Shown: positions 19,099 through 28,086 of the stretch, one piece after another
Position numbering within the stretch: position 1 is the first letter of the stretch
How the letters are laid out: every line of letters begins with the position of its first letter
NCBI RefSeq assembly: GCF_023073335.1
Contig: NZ_JADPJG010000005.1
Coordinates: forward strand, 1 to 64,000
Origin: Bradyrhizobium sp. 21
GTDB taxonomy: Bacteria > Pseudomonadota > Alphaproteobacteria > Rhizobiales > Xanthobacteraceae
Direction of reading: 5' to 3'
Length of the DNA: 64,000 bases
Position numbers and translations under genes: made by a program
The notes under the pieces: generated by a model
What the model saw: only the letters and a program-made list of their open reading frames with translations
Told to the model about the DNA's origin: nothing
The model's database searches: none

Positions 19099-19266
19099 GG
19101 TAGCTGTCCCCCCGCGTGACTTCCGCCCACGCGCGCCTAACGTCTGCGCGGCGGCCGGAGGGCCGCCGTTCCGAAAGTGAGGCACCGCACTGGCGTCCAC
19201 GGGAGCTCCCGTTCTACGCGGTTGACGACACTCGACTCCACTGGGCAATTCTTGCCGGGTGTATGG

Positions 19267-19281
19267 TTAGCAAAGGGTTAA
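19267..19281. promoter_or_regulatory. CtrA-type box TTAG-N7-TTAA upstream of flhA
   Basis: TTAG at 19267-19270 and TTAA at 19278-19281 are separated by exactly 7 bp, matching the CtrA consensus TTAA-N7-TTAA at 7 of 8 positions. It lies about 170 bp upstream of the flhA start, in a gap otherwise free of genes. CtrA control of early flagellar genes is established in alphaproteobacteria, and ctrA itself is in this window. Confidence 0.6.
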
Positions 19282-19323
19282 CGGAGGGGTGGGGAAGGGA
19301 CGAATCAGGCCCTTTCAGCCGTG

Positions 19324-19357
19324 ATTCCGGGCTCGCGCCAGAGGCGCGCCCCGGAAT
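19324..19357. repeat. short GC-rich palindrome between flhA and the copper operon
   Basis: ATTCCGGGCTCGCGCC (19324-19339) pairs with GGCGCGCCCCGGAAT (19343-19357) around a 3-nt loop, with small imperfections. It resembles the ATTCCGGG-type dispersed palindromes of alphaproteobacteria. It could also end the leftward copper operon, which stops at 19383, although no T run follows. Confidence 0.55.
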
Positions 19358-19382
19358 GACGATGGTTGAGATGCCGACGGCC

Positions 19383-19685
19383 CTACTTCGCCTTCTCCAT
19401 CTTCGTCACCGTGTACCCCGACGTTGCTTCCTCGGCCTCGAAGGTCACCTTGTCGCCGACCTTCACCTGCTTGAGCAAAGCGGGGTCCTTGACGCGGTAG
19501 ACCATGGTCATGGGCTCGTCCATGCCGAGGCCCTTGGCGGGACCGTGCTTCAGCGTGATCTTGCCGGCGCTCTCGTCGATCTTCTTGACCTCGCCGCTGA
19601 TCGGGGCGCTCTGCGCCGCGGCAGCACCGAGCGTCAGGCCGAGCGTCAGCGCGAGTGCTGCGGCGATGCGGGTGATCGATTTCAT
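19383..19685 (-). CDS. CusF-like periplasmic copper-binding protein
   Basis: A 100-residue protein with a signal peptide (about residues 1-24, ending AAAQS) and a small beta-barrel. Segments such as ISGEVKKIDESAGKITLKHGP and the Met-containing GMDEPMTMVYRV match CusF-type Cu(I)/Ag(I) chaperones, where Met, His and Trp bind metal. Met residues are present; the classic Trp is not seen. ATG at 19685 follows GGAGAG. It ends a leftward operon with cupredoxin and multicopper oxidase genes, which supports a copper role. Confidence 0.83.
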   Translation of the reverse strand: MKSITRIAAALALTLGLTLGAAAAQSAPISGEVKKIDESAGKITLKHGPAKGLGMDEPMTMVYRVKDPALLKQVKVGDKVTFEAEEATSGYTVTKMEKAK

Positions 19686-19701
19686 GGCTCTCTCCATTGC
19701 T

Positions 19702-20154
19702 TCAGTTCACGGTGACGTGCCCGACCATGCCGTAGTCGCGATGGCCGGGGATCAGGCAGGAAAATTCGAACGTGCCGGCCTTGGTGAACTTCCAGAGGAT
19801 CTCGGCGGTCTTGCTCGGCGCGAGCCTGACCCCGTTGGGATCGTCGTGCTCCATGTGCGGATGCTTCTTCATCACCTCGGCATGCGCCAGATTCTCCTTG
19901 GTGGTGGCGAGCAGGAATTCATGGTCCTCCTTGCCGACATTGCGCAGCACGAAGCGGATCTGCTCGCCGCGTTTGACCTCGATTCTGGCGGGGGCGTAGT
20001 CCATCTCGTTCATCAGGATCTCGATGGTGCGCGCGGGCTGCTTGGGATTGCCGGGCTCGCCGGCCGAAAAGCTTCCGTGCTCGTGCTGCTCGTGAGCAAA
20101 AGCCGGCGCGATTGAAAGCGCAGCCAGCGCGAGTGCGAGTTTGATCGTCTTCAT
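19702..20154 (-). CDS. periplasmic cupredoxin-like copper protein
   Basis: The 150-residue protein has a signal peptide (MKTIKLALALAALSIAPAFA) and a His-rich N-terminus (HEQHEHGSF). A plastocyanin/azurin-like fold follows, with the copper-site pattern H near NVGKEDHEFLL, then FSCLIPGHRDYGM, giving the Cys, second His and Met ligands. The family carries electrons or holds copper in the periplasm. ATG at 20154 follows GGAGAAC. It lies 35 bp after the multicopper oxidase and 16 bp before the CusF-like gene. Confidence 0.88.
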   Translation of the reverse strand: MKTIKLALALAALSIAPAFAHEQHEHGSFSAGEPGNPKQPARTIEILMNEMDYAPARIEVKRGEQIRFVLRNVGKEDHEFLLATTKENLAHAEVMKKHPHMEHDDPNGVRLAPSKTAEILWKFTKAGTFEFSCLIPGHRDYGMVGHVTVN

Positions 20155-20189
20155 CTTCTTGTTCTCCAGTTGGTGGTTCATCGAAACGC

Positions 20190-21521
20190 TCACATCTTCA
20201 TCTTGTGCGAGGGCGTGCCGGGCTGCCGTGCCGGCGCGGCCTCGGGTGCCTCGATCTCATAGGCCACGGTACCTTGCGGGAATTTGTAGGGGCCGGGATC
20301 GCGGTAATCGTCGCGCGCGAGGTCCTCGCGGATCTTCATCACCGTGAACATGCCGCCCATCTCGATCGGGCCGAATTGACCGGTGCCGGTCATCATCGGC
20401 AGCGTGTTGTCGGGCGCAGGCATCTCCATGTTGCCCATCGCCATCCCGGTCGAGCCCATTGCCATGCTGTCAGGCGCGAGCTTGCCGACGGCCTTGGCGA
20501 GATCCTTGCGCGACACGCCGATCAAATTGCGCATGTCGTGTCCCATCGCGTTCATGGTGTGGTGCGATTTGTGGCAGTGGAACGCCCAGTCCCCGGGATT
20601 GTCGGCGAGCACGTCGAACACCCTGACCGCACCGACCGGCACGTCCGTCGTCGTCTCCGGATATTGCGCGCTCTCCGGAATCCAGCCGCCATCAGTGCAG
20701 GTCACCGCAAAACTGTGGCCGTGCAGATGGATCGGATGGTTGGTCATGCTGAGATTGCCGATGCGCACGCGCACCTTGTCGCCAAGCCTGACCGGCATCG
20801 GATCGATGCCTGGAAACACCCGCGCGTTCCAGGTCCACATGTTGAAGTCGGTCATCTCGTTGACCTGCGGCAGATAGGTACCGGGGTCGACGCGATAGGT
20901 GCTCATCACGAAGACGAAGTCGCGATCGACCGGACGAAAGCTCGGGTCGCGCGGATGCACGACGACCATGCCCATCATGCCCATTGCCATCTGTACCATC
21001 TCGTCGGAGTGCGGGTGGTACATGAAGGTCCCGCTCTTCTTCATCTCGAACTCGTAGACGAAGGTTTTTCCGGGCTGAATGTGCGGCTGGGTCAGCCCGC
21101 CGACGCCGTCCATGCCGCTGGGAATGATCATGCCGTGCCAGTGCACTGTGGTGTACTCGGGCAGTCTGTTGGTGACGAAGATGCGGACCTTGTCACCCTC
21201 GACGGCCTCGATCGTCGGGCCCGGTGACTGACCGTTGTAGCCCCACAGGTTCACCTTCATGCCTTCGGCGAACTCGCGCACAACAGGTTCGGCGACGAGA
21301 TGGAATTCCTTCCAGTCGCCGTTCATCCGGAATGGCAGCGACCAGCCGTTCAGCGTGACCACCGGGCGGTAGTCCGGCCCGCTGATGGGGTGCAACAGCG
21401 GCTGCATCACCACCTTGTCCATATGCGCAGCTTCCGGAATCGCGGCGGCCTGAACGCGGCCGCTGACGACGGATGCACTGGCAAGCGCGGCGGTGCCCAA
21501 AAATCCTCGGCGGGAATACAT
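20190..21521 (-). CDS. multicopper oxidase (copper-resistance type)
   Basis: The 443-residue protein carries a Tat-like signal (YSRRGFLGTAALASA) and all four copper-binding motifs: HWH at 127-129, HPH at 169-171, HPIHLHGH near 255-262, and FHCHKSHHTMNAM near 315-327. Type 1, 2 and 3 sites should therefore be complete. A Met-rich tail (MAMGSTGMAMGNMEM) near residue 350 is typical of cuprous oxidases that detoxify Cu(I) in the periplasm. It is shorter than CopA/PcoA. The start at 21521 is set by GGAGG and by the Tat signal; the long upstream extension of the frame overlaps the TolC-type gene and is not real. Confidence 0.92.
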   Translation of the reverse strand: MYSRRGFLGTAALASASVVSGRVQAAAIPEAAHMDKVVMQPLLHPISGPDYRPVVTLNGWSLPFRMNGDWKEFHLVAEPVVREFAEGMKVNLWGYNGQSPGPTIEAVEGDKVRIFVTNRLPEYTTVHWHGMIIPSGMDGVGGLTQPHIQPGKTFVYEFEMKKSGTFMYHPHSDEMVQMAMGMMGMVVVHPRDPSFRPVDRDFVFVMSTYRVDPGTYLPQVNEMTDFNMWTWNARVFPGIDPMPVRLGDKVRVRIGNLSMTNHPIHLHGHSFAVTCTDGGWIPESAQYPETTTDVPVGAVRVFDVLADNPGDWAFHCHKSHHTMNAMGHDMRNLIGVSRKDLAKAVGKLAPDSMAMGSTGMAMGNMEMPAPDNTLPMMTGTGQFGPIEMGGMFTVMKIREDLARDDYRDPGPYKFPQGTVAYEIEAPEAAPARQPGTPSHKMKM

Positions 21522-21534
21522 GCTGGCCTCCATC

Positions 21535-22974
21535 TCAGTGGCCGCCATCGGCAGGCGCTGCCGCGGCGATGTCGGTTGAATTGTCGCTGTTACCCGCGGG
21601 CGCGCCGCCGCCATTGACGGCGGTCTGCAAGTCGGACTGCGCAAGGAAGAACCTTTGCCTGGCATCGGTGGCGCTGCGCAGCGACGCCAGGCGCTGCCGC
21701 GCTTCGGTGAGCAGCGCGAAGATATCGACCTGCATGCTGGTGAAGCGGAGCTGCATCTCCTCCGTGATGATCTTGCGCAGCGGCAGGATCTCGCGCTGGT
21801 AGTGGCTCGCGATGTCGTAGCTGGAGCGATAGACGCGATAAGCATCGCGGGCTTCGGAGCGCACATTGACGGCGCGCTCGGTCAGGCGGTTGAAGGCCTG
21901 GTTGTAGGTCTCCGCCGCCTGCCGCACCCGCACCTCGCCGCCGTCGAAGATCGGGATCTGGAACTGGACGTCAAAACCGCGTTCGCGGAATGGTGCGCCC
22001 TCCGGGTCCCGGGTGCGGCGGGAGATTCCGGCGAGATCGAGCAGGGTCACGAAGCGCGTCGCCTCGGTCAGGTTCAGCGATTTCGCCAGCGCCGTCAGCT
22101 CCAGCCGCGCGATCTGCAAGTCGATGCGATGGGCGACTGCGTCGGCTTCGATCGAGGGCAATGCCAGCGGCCGACGCGGCAGCGGCGGCATTTGACTGGG
22201 CAGGCGGAAGTCGAGGCCGCCGTCCCACAATCCCATCAGGCGCGCCAGTCTTTCGCGTGCGCTCGTTGCCGTCTGCCGCGCGGTTGCGAGGTCGGCGGTG
22301 GTTTCAGCGTAAAACACCTGTTCGCGAGCCTGATCGAGTTTGTTGATCGAACCGGTTTCGCCGAGCTTGACTGCGAGCTGGGCGGTCGATTCCGCCGTGG
22401 CCTTTGCGTCGGTCAGCAGCACCACCATCTCGTTGCCGGCGACGGCGCCGACATAGGCGCGGCGCGCGTCAGCGGCGAGCCGCAGCGTCGCCAGCGCCGC
22501 ACGCAATTGGGCCTGACGGAAGCGTTCGCGGGCGATGTCGGACCGGAACGGCAGCGTGGCCAGCGCGAGGATGTCGCCGACCACCTGGCGCTCGATCTCG
22601 CTGGCGCCATTGCCCGAGATCCGCGAGATCGAGAACACGGGATTGGGCGGCAGGTTCTGCTCCACCAGTTCGGTCTCGGCCAGCGCCAGCTCGTTATAGG
22701 CGGCTTGCAGGCCCTTGTTGTTGAGCAACGCGACCTGCACGGCGCTCTCGGTGGTCAGCGTGTGCGCCAGCAACCGGCTGACGGTCGCGTTGACCGCCTC
22801 CGCTCCCTCTGCCGATCGAACGAACGCGACGTCCTTTTTGATGGTCTCGCGGGTGAGGTCCGAGACCGTGGTCATGCCTCCGTCCGGGGAGAATGCCATG
22901 CAGCCGGCAAGACTCACTGCTGTGAGCCCGAACGCAGTGAGCACGAGCAGGCTCCGCGCAAAATGGTGTGCCAT
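21535..22974 (-). CDS. TolC-family outer-membrane lipoprotein
   Basis: The 479-residue protein has a lipoprotein signal (LTAVSLAGC, Cys25) and the two-fold repeated long-helix architecture of outer-membrane efflux proteins, including NKGLQAAYNELALAETELVEQNLPPNP and the second repeat around residues 290-440. Such proteins form the outer-membrane duct for RND or ABC exporters. No pump or membrane-fusion gene is adjacent. Its place 13 bp before the multicopper oxidase suggests a copper role like that of CusC or the outer-membrane partners of CopA-type systems. The C-terminus is Gly/Asn/Ala-rich. Confidence 0.9.
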   Translation of the reverse strand: MAHHFARSLLVLTAFGLTAVSLAGCMAFSPDGGMTTVSDLTRETIKKDVAFVRSAEGAEAVNATVSRLLAHTLTTESAVQVALLNNKGLQAAYNELALAETELVEQNLPPNPVFSISRISGNGASEIERQVVGDILALATLPFRSDIARERFRQAQLRAALATLRLAADARRAYVGAVAGNEMVVLLTDAKATAESTAQLAVKLGETGSINKLDQAREQVFYAETTADLATARQTATSARERLARLMGLWDGGLDFRLPSQMPPLPRRPLALPSIEADAVAHRIDLQIARLELTALAKSLNLTEATRFVTLLDLAGISRRTRDPEGAPFRERGFDVQFQIPIFDGGEVRVRQAAETYNQAFNRLTERAVNVRSEARDAYRVYRSSYDIASHYQREILPLRKIITEEMQLRFTSMQVDIFALLTEARQRLASLRSATDARQRFFLAQSDLQTAVNGGGAPAGNSDNSTDIAAAAPADGGH

Positions 22975-22983
22975 GGCGCGCTC

Positions 22984-23268
22984 CTACCGGTCTTGCTTCG
23001 GCTGCGGCGTGACGGCGTCGTTGCGGTCGCGCCATGGTGCCGGCGTCGCCGGCCGCAGGCCGGTGTATGGCGCGATCGTCGAGCGATAGCCGGCAGGCGC
23101 AACCTTCGCCGCGGGGTCAGCAGGGTCGGCGATGGCGACTTGGGTCGTCGCCGGCATGCAGCCGGACAACGCCAGCGCAATCACGGCCAGCAGCGGCCAA
23201 TAGAATCGAACGTGTCGTCCACGCGCCGCGGATGCGACGGCGGACTCCGCCCCGGAAATCGTAAGCAT
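22984..23268 (-). CDS. small lipoprotein in the copper operon
   Basis: A 94-residue protein with a hydrophobic segment ending in a lipobox (LALSGC, Cys37) and a Pro/Ala-rich mature part (AGYRSTIAPYTGLRPATPAPW). It is not a family I recognise. It lies 9 bp before the TolC-type gene and 73 bp after the His-rich gene, so it is probably co-transcribed. The 20 or so residues before the hydrophobic core are unusually long, so an internal start is possible. Confidence 0.62.
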   Translation of the reverse strand: MLTISGAESAVASAARGRHVRFYWPLLAVIALALSGCMPATTQVAIADPADPAAKVAPAGYRSTIAPYTGLRPATPAPWRDRNDAVTPQPKQDR

Positions 23269-23341
23269 GAGTCATCCCTGATCTGTCGTAGGACCACAGG
23301 TTCGCGCGCGCGGATGCGCGTGCGGCCTGACGTCGGTCAGA

Positions 23342-23785
23342 TCAGGCGATGGGGGGACGGTAGCGCTGGGGCGGCGCGGCGCTATGCAGGCTGGCCACGA
23401 TCTCGGGCGTGCAGATCGACATCGGCCGCACCGGTGTGGTCAAGCCGGGCAGATCGGCAGGCAGCGCGCTCACGCACATCATCGCGCAGCACGGGCCCAC
23501 TGTTCCCTTGCCGTCATGATGATGCGGAGCGGGAGCGTCCTGTGCGGCGGTCTGGTGATGCGTATGCGGTCCGGCGTGGTCATGCGAAGCGCCATCATGA
23601 ACGTGGCCGGCCTGCATCTGGTGATGCACGGGCACAAGGTTGGCGAGAAGCGCATCGTCAAGGCACGGTGCTGGACCATTGTCCCAGGCGAGGCTTGCTG
23701 CGGGCGCGAGCACGCAGAACAGATAGGCGAGGGCAACGAGGCGCCCCACCCTGATCCGCATCGATCGTGTCAATCGCAGCAACAT
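23342..23785 (-). CDS. secreted His-rich, probable metal-binding protein
   Basis: The 147-residue protein has a signal peptide near its N-terminus (VGRLVALAYLFCVLAPAASLAWD). Next comes a run rich in His and Asp (HHQMQAGHVHDGASHDHAGPHTHH), then a GPCCAMMCV cluster of Cys and Met. This composition strongly suggests copper or zinc binding outside the cytoplasm. It begins the leftward operon of copper genes. The start is uncertain: ATG at 23785 or 23761 are both possible and neither has a strong ribosome site. No characterised family is recognised. Confidence 0.68.
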   Translation of the reverse strand: MLLRLTRSMRIRVGRLVALAYLFCVLAPAASLAWDNGPAPCLDDALLANLVPVHHQMQAGHVHDGASHDHAGPHTHHQTAAQDAPAPHHHDGKGTVGPCCAMMCVSALPADLPGLTTPVRPMSICTPEIVASLHSAAPPQRYRPPIA

Positions 23786-23920
23786 TCCGTCGACATACGC
23801 TCCGCGCGGCAATGTTGCTCACGCTCATCTGCAAAATAATGGCAAAACGCGCGTCCGCCAAGCTCCTTCTTACCGCAGTGCACCGCGCATGCCCAATATA
23901 TCATCACGCTGCTTGACCAT

Positions 23921-25201
23921 ATGACGGTCTGCGACGATGGTCCGGCCGTGCACGCACCAAATCATCCAGGACAAACACCCGAGACATTCACCCCTGATTC
24001 GCGTCAGGCCTGGATGCGCCTCGCCATTGCGCTGCTGATCGGCTCGATCGGCGGCGTCGGCATGTGGGCCATCGTGGTCATGATTCCCGCGGTGCAGGCT
24101 GAATTTGCCGCCACGCGCGGCGCGGTGTCGCTGGCTTTCACCCTGATGATGTTCGGCTTCGGGCTAGGCGGCGTGATCGCCGGCAGGATCACCGACCGGT
24201 TCGGCATCGTGGCGGCGATGGCGATCAGCATCGCCTTCCTCGGCGTCGCCAATGTGCTGGCGGGTCTGTCGACTCAGCTCTGGCAGTTCGTGGCGGCGTA
24301 TTTCCTGATCGGGCTCGGGACGTCCGCAACCTTCGCGCCGCTGATGGCGGAGGCTTCGCACTGGTTCGAGCGTTATCGCGGCCTGGCCGTGACCATCGTC
24401 GCGAGCGGCAATTATGTTGCCGGCACGATGTGGCCACCGATCGTGAATGGGGGCATGCAGACGATCGGCTGGCGCTACACGCACATCGGCATCGGCCTCG
24501 TCTGTGTGAGCCTGATGACCATCCTGGTGCTGGTCCTGCGCACGCAGATGGGCGACGACAAGGTCCGCAATCATGCCAATGCGCCGCCGCCGCGGGTCGA
24601 TCTCAAGCTCTCGACCAACACGCTGACGGTGCTGCTCTCGATCGCCAGCATCTCCTGCTGCGTGGCGATGGCGATGCCGCAGGTGCATATCGTCGCCTAT
24701 TGCGGCGATCTCGGCTACGGCGTGGCACGCGGCGCCGAGATGCTGTCGTTGATGATGGCCTGTGGCATCGTCAGCCGGATCGGCTCGGGCTTCCTTGCCG
24801 ACAAGATCGGCGGCATCCCCACATTGCTGATCGGGGCATTGGCGCAAGGTTTTGCGCTGGTGTTCTATTTGTTCTTCGACAGCCTCGCCTCTCTCTACCT
24901 GATCTCCGCGATGTTCGGCCTGTTCCAGGGCGGCATCGTGCCGAGCTACGCCATCATCGTGCGCGAGGCGATGCCGGCGAGCGAAGCCGCAACCCGCGTC
25001 GGCATCGTGATCTTCGCCTCCGTGCTCGGCATGTCCTTCGGCGGCTGGGTGTCGGGCGTCATCTTCGACGCAACCGGGTCGTATGCCGCGGCGTTCGCGA
25101 ACGGCGTGGCCTGGAACGCGCTCAATATCGGCATCGTTCTGACATTGCTGATCCGCTCGCGGACGAACGCGGCCGGCACGAGACCGGGTTTTGCGACCTA
25201 A
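23921..25201 (+). CDS. MFS transporter (monocarboxylate/oxalate-formate type)
   Basis: The 426-residue protein has twelve hydrophobic segments starting near residue 31, with the MFS loop 2-3 signature GRITDRFGI near residues 87-95 and its weaker repeat DKIGGIP near 285. The overall pattern (MIPAVQAEFAATRGAVSLAFTLMM) resembles monocarboxylate or oxalate/formate-type carriers. The substrate is not deducible. The gene converges with and overlaps by 4 bp the DUF4864 gene. The divergent neighbour is the copper operon, but nothing suggests copper transport. Confidence 0.85.
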   Translation: MTVCDDGPAVHAPNHPGQTPETFTPDSRQAWMRLAIALLIGSIGGVGMWAIVVMIPAVQAEFAATRGAVSLAFTLMMFGFGLGGVIAGRITDRFGIVAAMAISIAFLGVANVLAGLSTQLWQFVAAYFLIGLGTSATFAPLMAEASHWFERYRGLAVTIVASGNYVAGTMWPPIVNGGMQTIGWRYTHIGIGLVCVSLMTILVLVLRTQMGDDKVRNHANAPPPRVDLKLSTNTLTVLLSIASISCCVAMAMPQVHIVAYCGDLGYGVARGAEMLSLMMACGIVSRIGSGFLADKIGGIPTLLIGALAQGFALVFYLFFDSLASLYLISAMFGLFQGGIVPSYAIIVREAMPASEAATRVGIVIFASVLGMSFGGWVSGVIFDATGSYAAAFANGVAWNALNIGIVLTLLIRSRTNAAGTRPGFAT

Positions 25202-25605
25202 ACCTCCCGCCCGGCCTTCAACAGCGAGCAGCCAGTGATCTTGTAGCTGCCGTCGCCCTGCTGTTCGAGCGTGTAGAGCGCCTCCCAGGCCTCCCCATTG
25301 GCATCGACGATGTGAACGCGCTGGGAAATCGAAGTGCCTTCGCTTTTGCTGTCGCCGAACTCAAAGCTCTTGTGCCGGTAAACCGGCGCGTAGCCGTTCT
25401 GCACCATGGACATGAAGATGTCGGGCGCGGGGAATAACTCCCTGATTGCCGGGGCGGCGTGGGAATAGGCCGCCGCCGCATCGTCGCGGACGAAGGCCTG
25501 CTCCTGGGCGCGGATCACGCCTTGGGCGGCGGTGACGTTGTCGGCGAACACTGCGATAGGGCTGAAGGCGACACTGAGAAAGACGAGCAAGGCGGCAATG
25601 CGCAT
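25198..25605 (-). CDS. secreted DUF4864 protein
   Basis: A 135-residue protein with a signal peptide (residues 1-21, ending VFA) and a small NTF2/SnoaL-like alpha-beta domain. Landmarks are VIRAQEQAFVRDDAAAAYSHAAPAIRELF, the central DIFMSMVQNGYAPVYRHKSFEF and the closing YKITGCSLLKA, which match the DUF4864 family. The function of the family is unknown. It overlaps convergently with the MFS gene, and TetR lies just upstream in the same direction. Confidence 0.85.
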   Translation of the reverse strand: MRIAALLVFLSVAFSPIAVFADNVTAAQGVIRAQEQAFVRDDAAAAYSHAAPAIRELFPAPDIFMSMVQNGYAPVYRHKSFEFGDSKSEGTSISQRVHIVDANGEAWEALYTLEQQGDGSYKITGCSLLKAGREV

Positions 25606-25658
25606 GGCGGGCTCCGCGTTGATATCCCGGCGGCGCCGATCCTAGCACATTTGCGCGG

Positions 25659-26297
25659 CTATCGCTTCCGTTTCGTCGCCGGCTTCGTCGCTCTGGCAGC
25701 GTGCGCGTTGGCCTTCGCGACCGGCCGCACTCGCAGCCCATCCACGAACACGTCGAGCATCCGCAGCACGGAGGATTGCCAGCCGGGCTGGTCGTGCATG
25801 TAGCACATGCCGAAGAACGCGCGCAGCAAGTCCTCGGGACTGACGTCCGCCCGCATCGCACCGGCCGCGGCTGCGCGCTCGAGAAGCGAGCCGATCGCCT
25901 TGGTCAGGCGCTCAAAGGAAAAGGCATGCAACTCCGACCCGCTCTGCACCGCGAGTGCCAAGGCTGCCACCATGCCCTTCTTGGTGGCAACGAATTCGAC
26001 CCCTGAGTGCAGCCAGCGCCTGAGCGCGTCGACCGGGTCCTTCGCATTCTTCAACTGCTCGGCGAACTCGCTGAGCTGCTCGACCTCGCGCCGGTACACC
26101 GCCTCGAACAAATCCTCGCGCGTCGGGAAATGCCGATAGAGCGTGCCGATGCCGACGCCGGCGCGTTTTGCGACGGCTTCCAGGCTCGCGTCCGGTCCAC
26201 CCGCGTTGAACACGGCCTTGGCCGCCTCCAGCACGCGCTCGCGATTGCGCACGGCGTCGGCGCGGGGCTTCCGGGTCTGGTCGGTGTGCTCGTCCAT
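25659..26297 (-). CDS. TetR-family transcriptional regulator
   Basis: The 212-residue protein has an N-terminal helix-turn-helix (about residues 14-60; AVFNAGGPDASLEAVAKRAGVGIGTLYRHFPTREDLFEAVY) and a C-terminal helical ligand domain of the SbtR/TetR_C_33-like type. The tail is Lys/Arg/Ala-rich. I chose ATG at 26297, which gives MDEHTDQTRKPRADA and normal length. It is divergent from the molybdenum-hydroxylase operon starting at 26537, so it is a good candidate for its regulator. Confidence 0.92.
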   Translation of the reverse strand: MDEHTDQTRKPRADAVRNRERVLEAAKAVFNAGGPDASLEAVAKRAGVGIGTLYRHFPTREDLFEAVYRREVEQLSEFAEQLKNAKDPVDALRRWLHSGVEFVATKKGMVAALALAVQSGSELHAFSFERLTKAIGSLLERAAAAGAMRADVSPEDLLRAFFGMCYMHDQPGWQSSVLRMLDVFVDGLRVRPVAKANAHAARATKPATKRKR

Positions 26298-26536
26298 GCC
26301 GGCAATGTAGATCACGAATTGGTTAGATTGAACCCTTGTGAGGCTGCATCGCGTTGATGCGCACGGGCTTTTGACGAATTCCAAATACTTGCCGCCGGCC
26401 CTTGTTAAACGGAGGGTGCCTCCGTATCTTCGCTGGTGTCGGCTCGGGGCCACGTCCGGGCGGCGCGATAGCGACGGCGGCCACGGCGGTGGCACGCTGC
26501 GCGACGACCCATGTCCATATCTGATCGGAGCCTTGT
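26298..26536. promoter_or_regulatory. divergent promoter region between TetR gene and the molybdenum oxidoreductase operon
   Basis: A 239-bp gap between two divergent starts. CGAATT-containing stretches occur around 26316 and 26380, but I could not define a clean TetR palindrome. No gene is present. Confidence 0.35.
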
Positions 26537-27030
<494 letters not shown>

Positions 27031-27034
<4 letters not shown>

Positions 27035-28086
27035 AACTATTCGACTACGTCAGGCCCGCCACGGTCGCCGAGGCGATCGCGGCCGCCGCGCAGCCGGGTG
27101 CGACCTATCTCGCTGCGGGCACCAATCTGCTCGATCTGATGAAAGGCGGTGTCAGCCGTCCGGACCGTCTGGTCGACGTCACGCATCTCGAGGGGCTCGA
27201 CCAGATCGAGCGCCTCGCCGATGGTGGTGTGCGCATCGGCGCACTGGTGAGCAACGCCGATCTTGCGCATGACGCCGACTTTGCAAGTTCCTATCCGGCC
27301 GTCGCTGAAGCGCTGCTCTCCGGCGCATCCGCGCAACTGCGCAATGCCGCGACCGTCGGCGGCAATCTGCTGCAACGGACGCGCTGTGCGTATTTCTACG
27401 ACACGGCCAGCCGTTGCAACAAGCGCGAGGCCGGCAGCGGCTGTGACGCGATCGGCGGCGAGAACCGCACCCACGCCGTGCTCGGCTGGAGCGAAAACTG
27501 CATCGCGACGCACCCCTCAGACTTCTGCGTGCCGTTGGTTGCGCTCGACGCCGTTGTCGAGTTCGAGGGCAGGAACGGCCGCCGCGAGATCGCGCTCGAC
27601 GAACTGCATCGCCTTCCGGGCAATACACCCGAGCGTGACTCCGCACTCGAACCCGGCGACCTCATCGTCGCGCTGCGTCTGCCGCCCGTCGCACGCGGCT
27701 TCGCCGCGCATGCGCGGTATCTCAAGGTCCGCGAGCGCACCTCCTACGCCTTCGCAGTCGTATCGGCCGCCGCTGCGCTGCGGATCGAGAACGGCAAGAT
27801 CGCGGAAGCCCGGCTTGCGCTTGGCGGTGTCGCCGCAAAGCCGTGGCGTGCCCGCGCCGCCGAAGATGTGCTCAAGGGCGTCACGCCAACAGCGGACGCA
27901 TTCCAGGAAGCCGCCTGGCGCGCGCTCACTGACGCAAAGCCGTCCGGCGACAACGCCTTCAAGATCGAACTCGCGCGCCGCATCGTCGTGCGCGCGCTGA
28001 CCCTTGCCGCGGCCGGGACGCCCGCGCGCATCCCCGCGCTGCCGGCCTCTCCCTTTGTTTCGACGTCTGGAGCCATCCATGCCTGA
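27031..28086 (+). CDS. FAD-binding subunit with extra Fe-S site (PaoB/YagS type)
   Basis: The 351-residue protein has the FAD-binding segment YLAAGTNLLDLMK at about 27-38 and the typical ATVGGNLLQRTRC. It contains the insertion with Cys119, Cys129 and Cys138 (RCNKREAGSGC) and a further Cys near 157. In PaoB and 4-hydroxybenzoyl-CoA reductase such an insertion holds an additional [4Fe-4S] cluster. The ATG at 27031 is fixed by a 4-bp overlap with the Fe-S subunit; the stop overlaps the Mo-subunit start by 8 bp. Confidence 0.93.

Noticed and set aside
21655..23754. A 699-codon plus-strand frame opposite the TolC-type gene
   Set aside because: Composition is typical of an antisense shadow, and the TolC and lipoprotein signals on the minus strand are clear.
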